A stretch of 64,000 nucleotides of DNA from Caenimonas soli (GTDB lineage: Bacteria; Pseudomonadota; Gammaproteobacteria; Burkholderiales; Burkholderiaceae_C): the NCBI RefSeq assembly GCF_013155545.1, contig NZ_JABJVV010000021.1:35769-99768 (forward strand). Reading direction: 5' to 3'. The notes under the pieces were generated by a model. The model made no database searches and was not told the DNA's origin. It saw nothing but the letters and a program-made list of their open reading frames with translations. Of this stretch, positions 42,296 to 52,811 are shown in pieces. The first letter of the stretch is position 1, and every line of letters starts with the position of its first letter. A program made the position numbers and the translations under genes.

Positions 42296-44069
42296 GCCAG
42301 CCAGTCTTGAGGCACCCGCACCGGTAGGGAGAGCAGTATCTGCGCCATGCCCTTGCCCAGCGGGTCGTTGCGCAGCGACGCCATGCCGCCGCCATCGAGC
42401 GCGCGGGTGCACAGGAAGTTCATGGCGTGGATTCCCGGCACATCGAAGCGAGTAACCGAGCCCTGCACCAGGTGGGCCAGCCAGGTGGCTACCCGCGCCT
42501 CTGTCAGTTGCTCGCGCAGCAGCGGCAGCCATTCCGCACGGCGCGCAATGATGCCGATGTTGGAGCTGTCTCCCTTGTCGCCGCTGCGGCCCCAGGCCAC
42601 CCGGATCAGAGGAACCTCGATCAGCGGACCGGCCGACGAGGTTGTCGCGGGTGTTTGCTCTGGCGGTGGTGGTGCCGGGACGGCGGCCTGTCCGGTTGGC
42701 ACTGCCACAGGACTGACCTGATCTCCCGCGACGACCCGCGGCGCCACCGCACCCTTGTCCAGCAGGAAGGCGTATTGCTTGATCGCCGGCGCCGGTCGTG
42801 GCCGGCCGTCGGCGCCTGTCGTGCCCGGCGACCATGAAGTGCCGGCCGGCGCCACTTCGCGCGCGAACAGTTCCAGCGCGGCCTTCTGCGGGTGCATCAC
42901 GGCGACCCGCAACACGGCCTCCCGCGTATCGCTGGTCCGCGCATGTGGCCCGAAATTTCCCTGCTCCGAACCCAGCACCTCGACCAGTGTCCGACTGTAG
43001 TCGGCCAAGCCATGTGTTGCGAACAGCTCGCGGGTGCGCTCCAGGATGGCCTCGCCGGTGCGCTGGGCCTTGCGCGCCGCATCCATGCCCACGATGGTCA
43101 GCTGCGCGCTGCAGCGAAAACCGTCGACATAGGTCGCGGACACCTTGTAGGCCGGTCCCGGCGGCAGGCCGCGCGCGCCCCGCACGCCCACCCGGTGTTC
43201 GCCGAGTTGCTCGAGCGTCACCTGGCTGAAGTCGCAGGTCACGTCGGGCAGCAGGTAGCGCCTGGGATCGCCGATCTCGTAGAGCATCTGTTCGCTGATG
43301 ACGGCCGTGTTCACCAGACCGCCCGTGCCCGGCGGCTTGGTGGCGACGAAGCTGCCGTCGGCGCTGCATTCGATCACCGGGTAGCCGATGTGCGCCCAGT
43401 CGGGCACCGCCTCCCAGTCGGTGTGCAGGCCGCCGGTCGCCTGGCAGCCGCATTCGATGATGTGGCCCGCCAGGCTGCCCTGGGCCAGCCGGTCGTGGTC
43501 ATCGGCGCTCCAGCCGAACTCGTGCATCAGCGCGCCCAGCGTCACGGCGCTGTCGACGCAGCGGCCGGTGATCACGATTTGCGCCCCCTGATCCAGCGCC
43601 TGCTTCACCGGCAGCGCGCCGAGGTAGGCATTCGCCGTCAGCAGCCGATCGGGCAACGGCGCGCCACTTTGCAATTCGCTCACGCCCTGCCCACGCAGCT
43701 GCGGGACCAGGGGCATCACGTCGTCGCCCTCGACCACCGCAATCTTGACCGCGAGTCCCTGCTCTGCGGCCAGCGCGGCGATGGCCCGGGCGCAGGCCTG
43801 CGGGTTCACGCCCCCGGCGTTGCTGATGACGCGGATGCGCTTGGCGACGACGTCGCGCAATACGGCCTTCATCGTCACAGTGACGAAATCGGTGGCGTAG
43901 CCCAGCTCCGGGTCCTTGCTGCGTGCCGCCGCCAGGATCGACATGGTGAGTTCGGCCAGGTAGTCGAACACCAGGTAATCGATCTCGCCATGGGCGACCA
44001 GCTGCGGCGCACCGACGCTGCTATCGCCCCAGAAGCCCGAAGCCCCGCCTATCCTCACAGTCCTGGACA

Positions 44070-44070
<1 letters not shown>
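42292..44070 (-). CDS. AtuA-family protein (acyclic terpene utilisation-like)
   Basis: 592 residues from ATG 44070 (MSRTVRIGGASGFWGDSS). An AtuA domain fills about residues 1-455 (VISNAGGVNPQACARAIAAL and ITGRCVDSAVTLGALMHEFGW visible). After a Pro/Ala linker comes a small AtuA-like ferredoxin-fold domain (VAWGRSGDKGDSSNIGIIARR). AtuA is needed for citronellol/geraniol use in Pseudomonas, but its reaction is not settled. The start overlaps the hydratase stop (TGATG). No geranyl-CoA carboxylase genes are nearby. Confidence 0.85.
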
Positions 44071-44849
<779 letters not shown>

Positions 44850-44991
44850 GCGCTCTCCTGGGTGAAATCGCTTTATAACCGGCGCATCGGTCGCTCCATG
44901 TCACCTCTGCAGCCGCGGGTCCTCTCCTACAGCGCCGGCCAGCCTGTGCAGTTAGGATGCAAGACTCCACATAGGACCTCGCCCCGCCTTC

Positions 44992-46104
44992 ATGCCGGTA
45001 ACCGCGCCCCGTATCGAACGCCACCCCGCGTCGGAAGGCCCGCGCGTGCGGGTGCTGGGCCAATGGACGGCGTCGCAGTTCGCGCGTCCCGGCCTGCTCG
45101 ACGAATTGCGGTCGGAACTGGCCGGGGCTGCCGGGCCGTGGGACCTCAGCGAGGCGGAGCAGTTGGACCACGTGGGCGCCCAGGTGCTGTGGGACCACTG
45201 GGGGCGCCAGTGGCCCGAGCAGCTTGAGCTGCAACCCTCGCAGCGCGCAGTCTTCGAGCGCGTGGCTCGTTTCACGGTACCGCCACGGCAGCGCAAGCGG
45301 TCCAGCCCGCTGCGCAGCTACCTGGCCCTGGGCGCGTTCGTGCTGCACGCCGTCGACCACCTGAAATCCTTCGTGCGGCTGATTGGGCAGCTCACGCTGA
45401 ATCTCGGGCGGCTGGCGCGTGCGCCGCAAGAGGGCCCCTGGCGCGATTTCTCCGGCCACCTGTACCGTATCGGCGGCACGGCACTGCCGATCACCGCCCT
45501 GGTGGGATTCCTCATCGGCGTGGTGCTGGCCTACCTCACGTCGCAGCAGCTCAAGCAGTTCGGGGCCGACGCCTACATCGTGAACATCCTGGGTATCGCC
45601 CTGATTCGCGAACTGGGGCCCATGCTGGCGGCCATCCTGATCGCCGGCCGGTCGGGATCGTCGATCACCGCGCAGATCGGCGTGATGCGCGTCACCGACG
45701 AACTCGACGCGATGCGGGTGATGGGCATCTCGCACAGCTTCCGCCTGGTGATGCCGCGGGCCATGGCCCTGGCCGTTGTCATGCCGCTGATCAGTGTCTG
45801 GACCACCCTGTGCGCCCTGGCCGGCGGCATGCTGGCCGCCGACGTGTCGTTGGGCATCACGCCGACGTTTTTCATGACCGCGCTGCCCGAGGCCGTGCAC
45901 GTCAACAACCTGATGCTGGCCACTATGAAGTCGGTGGTCTTCGGCTTGTTGATCGCCCTGGTCGGCTGCCACTTCGGCCTGCGCGTCGAACCCAATACCC
46001 AGAGCCTGGGCGAAGGCACGACGGCATCCGTGGTCACCTCGATCACGGTGGTGATCCTGGTGGACGCGCTGTTCGCCGTCCTCTTCAAGAACGTGGGGGT
46101 CTGA
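44992..46104 (+). CDS. MlaE-family permease with N-terminal STAS-like domain
   Basis: 370 residues. About 95 N-terminal residues (VRVLGQWTASQF, WDLSEAEQLDHVGAQVLWDHW) look like a STAS/MlaB domain. The rest is an MlaE permease with five to six membrane segments and the coupling motif TDELDAMRVMGIS. In this subfamily the STAS part is fused to the permease instead of being a separate MlaB. With the next three genes it forms an MCE-type phospholipid transporter between inner and outer membranes. Confidence 0.9.
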   Translation: MPVTAPRIERHPASEGPRVRVLGQWTASQFARPGLLDELRSELAGAAGPWDLSEAEQLDHVGAQVLWDHWGRQWPEQLELQPSQRAVFERVARFTVPPRQRKRSSPLRSYLALGAFVLHAVDHLKSFVRLIGQLTLNLGRLARAPQEGPWRDFSGHLYRIGGTALPITALVGFLIGVVLAYLTSQQLKQFGADAYIVNILGIALIRELGPMLAAILIAGRSGSSITAQIGVMRVTDELDAMRVMGISHSFRLVMPRAMALAVVMPLISVWTTLCALAGGMLAADVSLGITPTFFMTALPEAVHVNNLMLATMKSVVFGLLIALVGCHFGLRVEPNTQSLGEGTTASVVTSITVVILVDALFAVLFKNVGV

Positions 46105-46109
46105 AAGCC

Positions 46110-46928
46110 ATGGAACCGGTTCTCACCCCCTTGCCCGCCCCAGGCGAGCCGATGGTGGAAATCCGCAAGCTGTGGACCGTGTTCACCACGCCCCAAAAAC
46201 GCTTCGTGGTGCATCAGGATCTGGATCTCACCGTGCAGCCCGGCGAAGTCCTGGCCATCGTCGGCGGCTCGGGCACGGGCAAGACCGTGCTGCTGCGCCA
46301 GATCCTGGGATTGGAGGAGCCGACCCAGGGCGAGATCAAGGTGCTGGGCCAGCCCGCCGAACAGCTGGGGCAGAAGGGCGCGGCCAGCCGCATCGGCATG
46401 TTGTTCCAGCATGGGGCTCTGTTCTCCGCCTTCAGCGTGCTGGAGAACATCGCCTTTCCGTTGCGCGAGCTCAAGTCGCTGCCAGGCTCGCTGGTGCGCG
46501 AGGCGGCGATGGTCAAGCTGCAGATGGTCGGCCTCAAGCCCGAGGACGCCGACAAGATGCCGTCCGACCTGTCCGGCGGCATGATCAAGCGCGTCGCGTT
46601 GGCGCGGGCGCTGATCATGGACCCGCCGCTGCTGCTGCTGGACGAACCCACGGCAGGGCTGGACCCGGAGAGTTCCGACGGCTTCGTGACCTTGCTGCGT
46701 TCCCTGCACCGTGACATGGCGCTCACCGTGATCATGGTCACCCATGACCTGGACACGCTGTTCGAGCTGTCCACCCGCATCGCGGTGCTGGCCGACAAAA
46801 GGGTCATCATCGCGGCGCCGCCCAAGGAGGTGATCGCCTTCCAGCATCCCTTCATCCAGGAATTTTTTCTCGGCGAACGGGGCCAGCGCGCGATGGAGCT
46901 GTTGCGCGAGTATCCGTTTGCCGTGTAG
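46110..46928 (+). CDS. MCE-type ABC transporter ATPase (MlaF-like)
   Basis: 272 residues from ATG 46110. Walker A GGSGTGKT, signature LSGGMIKRVALARA, Walker B LLLLDEPTAGLDP, switch His in VTHDLDT. The LSGGM signature and the C-terminal helix (FFLGERGQRAMELL) are typical of MlaF. Starts 5 bp after the permease gene. Confidence 0.93.
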   Translation: MEPVLTPLPAPGEPMVEIRKLWTVFTTPQKRFVVHQDLDLTVQPGEVLAIVGGSGTGKTVLLRQILGLEEPTQGEIKVLGQPAEQLGQKGAASRIGMLFQHGALFSAFSVLENIAFPLRELKSLPGSLVREAAMVKLQMVGLKPEDADKMPSDLSGGMIKRVALARALIMDPPLLLLDEPTAGLDPESSDGFVTLLRSLHRDMALTVIMVTHDLDTLFELSTRIAVLADKRVIIAAPPKEVIAFQHPFIQEFFLGERGQRAMELLREYPFAV

Positions 46929-46949
46929 AAGGAGAAAAGGCAGGTCCCT

Positions 46950-47906
46950 ATGGAAAACAAAGCCCACGCCCTGGCGGCCGGCATCTTCGTCGTCGCCATC
47001 ACCGCGCTGCTGGTGGCCTTGGCCGCCTGGCTCACGCGCGACACCGGCGACCGCGACATCTACGAAATCTCCACCCGCGAGACCGTGACCGGCCTGCAGT
47101 CGCAGGCTGCGGTGCGCTATCGCGGGGTGGACGTGGGCAAGGTCGCCTGGATCGGGTTCGATACCAAGACCCCGGGCAACGTGCTGATGCGCCTGGAGGT
47201 CGACCGCGAGGCGCCCGTCACGCGCGAGACCTTCGCCACCCTGAGCTACCAGGGCGTGACCGGCCTGGCCTTCGTGCAGCTGGACGACAGCGGCCAGCCG
47301 GCACCGCGCCTGCGCGGAGACGACGATCATCCGCCGCGCATCCCGCTCAAGCCCAGCCTGCTTTCCAAGCTCACCGACCGCAGCGAAGTGATCCTCGACG
47401 AGGTCGAGAAGGTGGCGAAAAGCCTGGGCCAGATGGTGGGCGAGGACAACCAGCGCCGCATCGCTAGCGCCCTCGACAACCTCGGCAGCGCCGCGGCCGA
47501 CGCCAGCCAGCTGACAAAGCGGCTCGACGCCACCGTGAACAAGCAGCTCGATCCGGCGCTGGCCGAGGTAGCGGCTACCATGCGTTCGGTAAAGAAGAAC
47601 GCCGACGAGGTTGGCAAGACGGCCACCGATTTTGGCAGTACCGCTCGCCGGCTCAACGAAAAGGACGGACCCATGGACCGCTTGGCCGAAGGCACGGAGG
47701 CGCTGTCGCACGCGGCGGATTCCTTCAATGCGGCGACCTTGCCCCGCATCAACCGTGTGACCGAGGACACCTCGAGAGCCGTGCGCCAGCTCAGCCGCAC
47801 CGTCAACAACATCAACGACAACCCGCAGTCCTTGATCTATGGCTCGGGCCGCATCGATCCCGGTCCCGGTGAGCCTGGGTTTGCCGCGCCGGGGGCCGGC
47901 AAATGA
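46950..47906 (+). CDS. MCE-domain substrate-binding protein (MlaD-like)
   Basis: 318 residues: one N-terminal transmembrane anchor (ALAAGIFVVAITALLVALAAWL), an MCE domain at about 40-115 (VTGLQSQAAVRYRGVDVGKV), and a long helical C-terminal region likely to form a coiled coil. MCE proteins form hexameric rings that conduct lipid. Confidence 0.9.
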   Translation: MENKAHALAAGIFVVAITALLVALAAWLTRDTGDRDIYEISTRETVTGLQSQAAVRYRGVDVGKVAWIGFDTKTPGNVLMRLEVDREAPVTRETFATLSYQGVTGLAFVQLDDSGQPAPRLRGDDDHPPRIPLKPSLLSKLTDRSEVILDEVEKVAKSLGQMVGEDNQRRIASALDNLGSAAADASQLTKRLDATVNKQLDPALAEVAATMRSVKKNADEVGKTATDFGSTARRLNEKDGPMDRLAEGTEALSHAADSFNAATLPRINRVTEDTSRAVRQLSRTVNNINDNPQSLIYGSGRIDPGPGEPGFAAPGAGK

Positions 47907-48538
47907 GGTCGCTCGCGGCCGGATGGCTGCTTGCGTTCGCCGCCGTAGCGTTGCTGGTCGGTTGCGCCACGCCGGACAAGCCCGTGCGGGCCACCTTGTA
48001 CGACTTCGGGCCCGGTGCAACGGCGTCGCCGCCGCAAGCCGTGCAATCCCTCCCGCCGCTAATGCTGGCCGACATCGAGGCTTCGGGGGCCCTGGATGGC
48101 TCGTCCGTGCTGTACCGGCTGGGCTATGCCGACGCGAACCAATTGCGCCCCTACGCCCAGGCGCGCTGGAGTGCACCACCGCCGCGACTCGTACGCCAGC
48201 GCCTGCGTGAGCAGCTCGCACGGGAACGGCCGGTGCTGGACCTGGGCGAGAGCGCGGCATTGGCACGCACCAATGGCGGCATGCCCCGCGTCTTGCGCAT
48301 CGAGCTCGAGGAGTTCTCGCATTTCTTCGAATCCCAGACCCAGAGCTGGGGCCTGCTGCGCCTGCGCGCCACTTTGCTGGAAAACACCCCGTCCGGCGAA
48401 AAGCTGTTGGCACAGCGCACTCTCGTGGTCCGGCAGCCCGCACCCTCGGCCGATGCCGCGGGCGGGGTGCGGGCGCTGGCCGCCGCCACCGATGCAGCCG
48501 CCGGCGAAATCGGCCAATGGTTGCTGCAAACGCGCTGA
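47903..48538 (+). CDS. ABC-transport auxiliary lipoprotein
   Basis: 211 residues; signal peptide with lipobox ALLVGC (Cys at residue 21). The body matches the family of small lipoproteins paired with MCE transporters (PqiC-like; YDFGPG near the start, SVLYRLGYADANQLRPYAQARW). It overlaps the MCE gene by 4 bp and probably completes the periplasmic bridge. Confidence 0.85.
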   Translation: MRSLAAGWLLAFAAVALLVGCATPDKPVRATLYDFGPGATASPPQAVQSLPPLMLADIEASGALDGSSVLYRLGYADANQLRPYAQARWSAPPPRLVRQRLREQLARERPVLDLGESAALARTNGGMPRVLRIELEEFSHFFESQTQSWGLLRLRATLLENTPSGEKLLAQRTLVVRQPAPSADAAGGVRALAAATDAAAGEIGQWLLQTR

Positions 48539-48559
48539 GATGAATAGCAGGCCTGCTGC

Positions 48560-49159
48560 ATGCCGACCCTCGCCATAGAACATCAGCTGCGAGCCCGTGG
48601 CCTGGAGCTGCTGGGCCCTTGCGCCGGGCTGTCGCAGCAAACAGAGCTACTGCAGACGTCGGCGCTGCTGCGCGATTTCACGCCCGCCGAAGCCGACCTG
48701 CTGGGCGCCAGCATGCTGCGGGTGCGGGCGCAGCCGGGCCAGACGCTGATCGCGGAAGGCGAGGCAAGCGACTGGATGATGATGCTGCTGCACGGCACCG
48801 TGGACGTCGGAAAGCGCAAGATCGGCGCCGAGATGGACAAGGAAGAGCCTGGAGACATCACCCGCCTCGCGGTGCTGAAGGAGGGCGCCGTCATCGGCGA
48901 GATGTCGATGCTGGACGGCGAGCCGCGCTATGCGAGTTGCTGGGCCCTGAGCGAGGTCGAGGCGGCCGTGCTGACCCGCATGGCGGTGGCTCGCCTGATC
49001 AGCACCCATCCCAGTGTGGGCGCCAAGCTCTTGGTCAAACTCACCCAGTTGCTGGCCCAGCGATTGCGCAATACCAGCAACCAGCTGGTCAAGGTGCTGC
49101 AGAAGATCGGCAAGGACGCGGCGCTCAACGCCCCAGGCCCAGGCCCGGGAACAGCTTGA
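48560..49159 (+). CDS. Cyclic-nucleotide-binding-domain protein
   Basis: 199 residues; a cNMP-binding fold around residues 35-150 (QTLIAEGEASDWMMMLLHGTVDV and GAVIGEMSMLDGEPRYAS). No HTH follows, so it is not a CRP-type regulator but a stand-alone ligand sensor. Last gene in the MCE cluster, 21 bp after the lipoprotein. The 3' end overlaps marC on the other strand by 35 bp. Confidence 0.8.
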   Translation: MPTLAIEHQLRARGLELLGPCAGLSQQTELLQTSALLRDFTPAEADLLGASMLRVRAQPGQTLIAEGEASDWMMMLLHGTVDVGKRKIGAEMDKEEPGDITRLAVLKEGAVIGEMSMLDGEPRYASCWALSEVEAAVLTRMAVARLISTHPSVGAKLLVKLTQLLAQRLRNTSNQLVKVLQKIGKDAALNAPGPGPGTA

Positions 49160-49763
49160 GCAAGCCCACGGCCATCACTTCGACCGCCAGCGCCGCCAGG
49201 ATCAGCCCCATCAGCCGGGTCATCACGTTGATGCCGGTCTTGCCCAGGACACGGGCGATGGGATCGGCCAGCGCAAAACACAGCGCGGTGGCCAGCCCGA
49301 TCACCACGCCATAGCCCACCAGCGCTGACATCTGCAGGAAGGTCTGGGCCCGCTCGGCATAGATCACCACGGTGGACATCGTGGCAGGCCCCGTGAGCAG
49401 CGGGATGGTCAACGGGACCACGGCGATGCTGGCGCCCATCGCCGCTTTCTGTGCGCCGTCTTCGAGCTCGTGCGTGTGCGGCTTGGCCTCGGCCGGCTGG
49501 GCATTGAGCATGTTCATCGAGCTGATCAGCAGCAGCATGCCGCCACCCACCTGGAAGCTGGCCAGCGAGATGCCGAAGAACTCCAGGATCTGCAGCCCCA
49601 GCAGGGCGCTGGCGGCGATCACCAGGAAGGCGCTGAGCGAGGCGGTGATGATCGTGCCCCTCTTTTGCGCCCGCGAAAAGCCTTGCGTGTAGTGGATGAA
49701 GAACGGAACGATGGCCAGCGGGTTCACCACCGCCAGCAGGGTCACCAGGGGTTTGAAATCCAT
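49125..49763 (-). CDS. MarC-family membrane protein
   Basis: 212 residues with six hydrophobic segments, opening MDFKPLVTLLAVVNPLAIVPF. MarC/NAAT proteins are inner-membrane proteins of uncertain function; the family is not proven to confer drug resistance. Confidence 0.88.
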   Translation of the reverse strand: MDFKPLVTLLAVVNPLAIVPFFIHYTQGFSRAQKRGTIITASLSAFLVIAASALLGLQILEFFGISLASFQVGGGMLLLISSMNMLNAQPAEAKPHTHELEDGAQKAAMGASIAVVPLTIPLLTGPATMSTVVIYAERAQTFLQMSALVGYGVVIGLATALCFALADPIARVLGKTGINVMTRLMGLILAALAVEVMAVGLLKLFPGLGLGR

Positions 49764-49787
49764 CCGCCTACTCTTTGGGCTGGCTAG

Positions 49788-50549
49788 TCATCGGCCTCCC
49801 GAGACATCGAGGAGGGACATGGTGGTGTAGCTGGCCTGCGGCGACAGCAGCCAGACGATGGCCTCGGCCACTTCCTGCGCCGTTCCGCCCCGCTGCATCG
49901 GCACCTGGTGCGCGAGTTGCTGCACGCGGTCCGGGATGCCGCCCGACGCGTGGATATCCGTTTCGATCAGCCCGGGGCGCACCGCGTTGACGCGTATGCC
50001 TTCGGCTGCCACTTCCTTGGCCAGGCCGACCGTGAAGGCATCGATCGCGCCCTTGGCCGCCGCGTAGTCCACGTATTGGCCCGGTGAGCCCAGGCGCGAG
50101 GCGGCGCTGGAGACGTTGACGATCGCACCGCCGCTGCCGCCATGCCGCGTGCTCATACGGCGGATCGCCTCGCGCGCGCAGACGATGGAGCCGATCACGT
50201 TGATGTCGAACATGCGCTTGAGGCGGGCCACGCTCATCTCCTCCACCCGCGCCGTCATGTCGACGACACCGGCGTTGTTGACCAGGGCCGTGAGCCGGCC
50301 CAGCTGGGTGTCGATCTGGCCGAACATGGCGAGCACCTGTTCTTCGTGCGCCACGTCGGCCTGTACCGCGATGGCCCGCGCACCCGCGGCGCGAAGCTCG
50401 CTCACCACCGCCTCGGCCGCCGCCGAGTTGGCCGCGTAGTTCACGGCGACCGCATAGCCCCTGCGTGCCGCCAGCAGGGCCGTGGCGGCGCCGATGCCGC
50501 GGCTGGCGCCGGTGACCAGTAACACCTGCTCCACATTCGTCTCCTGCAA
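49788..50549 (-). CDS. Short-chain dehydrogenase/reductase
   Basis: 253 residues. Cofactor motif TGASRGIG (about residues 13-20), NNAG (NNAGVVDM), catalytic Ser in NVSSAASR and Tyr-x3-Lys in YVDYAAAKGAI. Similar to 3-oxoacyl-ACP reductase or glucose-dehydrogenase-like SDRs; the substrate cannot be assigned. Divergent from the next gene. Confidence 0.88.
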   Translation of the reverse strand: MQETNVEQVLLVTGASRGIGAATALLAARRGYAVAVNYAANSAAAEAVVSELRAAGARAIAVQADVAHEEQVLAMFGQIDTQLGRLTALVNNAGVVDMTARVEEMSVARLKRMFDINVIGSIVCAREAIRRMSTRHGGSGGAIVNVSSAASRLGSPGQYVDYAAAKGAIDAFTVGLAKEVAAEGIRVNAVRPGLIETDIHASGGIPDRVQQLAHQVPMQRGGTAQEVAEAIVWLLSPQASYTTMSLLDVSGGR

Positions 50550-50608
50550 GAATCCCGCGGTTAAGCTACAACCGCGTGTGCGCCATTACAGCACTACAGG
50601 AGACCGAC

Positions 50609-51292
50609 ATGGGCAATTTCATAGACCTCAAGGCCGCCGACGGATTTGTCTTTCCGGCGTATGTGGCCGAGCCCGCGGGCCGGCCCAAGGCGGGCGTCGT
50701 GGTGGTGCAGGAAATCTTCGGCGTCAATTCGCACATCAGGTCCGTGGCCGACGGCTATGCGGCCGAGGGCTATCTCGCGGTTGCGCCAGCCACCTTCCAC
50801 AGGGTGAAGCCGGGCGTGGATCTGGGCTATTCGCCCGACGACATGAGCGCCGGCATGGCGCTCAAAGCGGCCGTGGAGGCTTTGCCCGCGCCCGGCGTCA
50901 TGCGGGACCTTCAGGCGGCGGCCCAGCACGCGGCCCAGGCGGGCAAGGTCGGCATCGTCGGCTACTGCTGGGGTGGCTTGCTGACCTGGCGCGCAGCCTC
51001 CATGCTGGACGGCTTGTCGGCCGCAGTGCCCTATTACGGCGGAGGGATGACCACACCCGACGAGGTCGCGCGCCAACCCAGGGTGCCGGTGATGGCGCAT
51101 TTCGGCGACCAGGATCACTGGATCTCGCTGGAGAGCGTCGAGGCCTTCAAGCGGGCTCACCCCGAAGTCGAGGTTCACCTCTACCACGCCAATCACGGTT
51201 TCAACTGCGACCAGCGCGGCTCCCACGACGCGGCCTCCGCCAAACGGACGCGCGAGCGCACCCTGGCTTTCTTCGCCCGGCATCTCGGGTGA
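50609..51292 (+). CDS. Dienelactone hydrolase family protein
   Basis: 227 residues from ATG 50609, with AGGAGA at 50598-50603. Alpha/beta hydrolase with the DLH triad: nucleophilic Cys in GYCWGG, Asp in FGDQDHW, His in HANHGF. Family members hydrolyse dienelactone in chlorocatechol pathways, but many are general carboxylesterases. Its stop overlaps the next start by one base. Confidence 0.9.
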   Translation: MGNFIDLKAADGFVFPAYVAEPAGRPKAGVVVVQEIFGVNSHIRSVADGYAAEGYLAVAPATFHRVKPGVDLGYSPDDMSAGMALKAAVEALPAPGVMRDLQAAAQHAAQAGKVGIVGYCWGGLLTWRAASMLDGLSAAVPYYGGGMTTPDEVARQPRVPVMAHFGDQDHWISLESVEAFKRAHPEVEVHLYHANHGFNCDQRGSHDAASAKRTRERTLAFFARHLG

Positions 51293-52161
51293 TGATCGCG
51301 CGCCGGTTCGCTCGCGCGATCGCCCTGATCGCATTCGCCGGCGCGGCGCATGCCGCCGACTACAGCGGGCCGCTGTTCGATGCGCATCTGCACTACAACG
51401 ACGAGGCGCAGTCCCCGCATCCGCTGGCCGACGTGCTGGACCGCATGCAGCGCAACGGCGTCAAGGCGATCATCGCCAACTCGCGGCCCAACGACGGCAC
51501 CAAGGCCCTGGCCGCGTCGCCGCAAACACGGCAGGCCGGCGTGACGGTGGTGCCCTTCGTGCGGCTGTACCGCAACCGCGCCGACTACGACAACTGGTTC
51601 CGCGACGAATCGATCTATGAAATGGTGCAGGCCGAACTCGCGCGCGGCACCGCCGCGGGCCCATTCCGCGGCCTGGGCGAGTTTCACCTGTACGACAGCG
51701 GCAACGCCAATGGACCGGTAGCCAGGAAGCTGATGGCGTTGGCCGAGGAGAAGAACCTCGCGGTGCTGGCGCATGTGGACGATGTCGCCATCGATCTGCT
51801 GATGGCGAACACGCCGTCCAAAGGACAGAAGCTGCGCCTGATCTGGGCGCATACGGGCATAGGCGGCGCGCCGGCAGCGCGCGTGGACCAGCTGTTCGCC
51901 CAGTATCCGCTGCTCATGGGGGAGCTGTCGTATCGGCCCGGCCTGACCTGCGAGGGCGGCAAGCTGTGCCCCGAGTGGCGTGCCTTGCTGTTGAAGTATC
52001 CGAGCCGCTTCATGATCGGGTCCGACACCTGGGTCAACCAGCGCTGGCTGTACTACGACGAGTTGATGAAAGGCTACCGCACTTGGCTGGGCGACCTCCC
52101 CGCCGAGGTGGCGCGCCGGATCGCCTGGGACAACGGCGCCAGCCTGTTCGCGGTGAAATGA
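51292..52161 (+). CDS. Secreted amidohydrolase-family (TIM-barrel) protein
   Basis: 289 residues from ATG 51292 with an N-terminal signal sequence (RAIALIAFAGAAHAAD). The metal-binding HxH motif is visible in LFDAHLHYN, with later VLAHVDDV and LIWAHTGIGG. Probable periplasmic metal-dependent hydrolase of the amidohydrolase_2 type; substrate unknown. Confidence 0.8.
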   Translation: MIARRFARAIALIAFAGAAHAADYSGPLFDAHLHYNDEAQSPHPLADVLDRMQRNGVKAIIANSRPNDGTKALAASPQTRQAGVTVVPFVRLYRNRADYDNWFRDESIYEMVQAELARGTAAGPFRGLGEFHLYDSGNANGPVARKLMALAEEKNLAVLAHVDDVAIDLLMANTPSKGQKLRLIWAHTGIGGAPAARVDQLFAQYPLLMGELSYRPGLTCEGGKLCPEWRALLLKYPSRFMIGSDTWVNQRWLYYDELMKGYRTWLGDLPAEVARRIAWDNGASLFAVK

Positions 52162-52811
52162 TCCAGCTGCACTACTACCCCAGCACCGCCGCGATGGTGC
52201 CCCATATCCTGCTCGAGGAGCTTGGCGCGCGCTACGAGCGGGTGCTGGTCGATCGCACCGTGGACGCGCACAAGCGGGTCGACTACCTCCGGCTCAACCC
52301 CAACGGGCTCATCCCCGTGCTGACCGATGGCGACCTGGTGCTGTACGAGACGGCGGCCATCGTGCTGCACCTTTGCGATACGCATCCCGACAGCAGGATG
52401 GCCCCGCCCCTCGCCACCGCCGAACGCGCGCATTTCTACAAATGGCTGATGTGGCTGACCAACACGCTGCAAATGAGCCTCATCGTCTACTTCTATCCGG
52501 AGCGCTGGATGGACGAGGGAAACGCATCGGGCGTGGCGCAGCTCAAGGCGCATGCCGAGCGCAAGGTCGCCGGCTTGCTCGATCAACTCGACGCTGAACT
52601 GGCGCGGCACGGCCAGCCCTGGTTTGCGGGCGCCGCTTACAGCGCGCTGGATGCGTATGTGTTCACGCTGTGCCGCTGGACCCGCAACTTCAAGAACGAG
52701 CCGCCGGCACGAACCCGCCCGCAGCTCGGCCCCTACCTGCAACGCATGCTGGCCCGGCCAGCGGTGCAGCGTGTGCTGCACAACGAAGCGCTGGCCGCGC
52801 CCTTCGTCTAG
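52158..52811 (+). CDS. Glutathione S-transferase family protein
   Basis: 217 residues; thioredoxin-like N-terminal domain (IQLHYYPSTAAMVPHILLEEL, LNPNGLIPVLTDGDLVLYE) and an all-helical C-terminal domain. Starts 4 bp inside the preceding gene. Detoxification or a maleylpyruvate-isomerase-like role cannot be separated. Confidence 0.88.
   Translation: MIQLHYYPSTAAMVPHILLEELGARYERVLVDRTVDAHKRVDYLRLNPNGLIPVLTDGDLVLYETAAIVLHLCDTHPDSRMAPPLATAERAHFYKWLMWLTNTLQMSLIVYFYPERWMDEGNASGVAQLKAHAERKVAGLLDQLDAELARHGQPWFAGAAYSALDAYVFTLCRWTRNFKNEPPARTRPQLGPYLQRMLARPAVQRVLHNEALAAPFV

Noticed and set aside
45573..48443. 956-codon open frame on the minus strand
   Set aside because: It lies opposite the whole MCE transporter operon, is Arg/His/Gly-rich and has low complexity; a GC-driven shadow.
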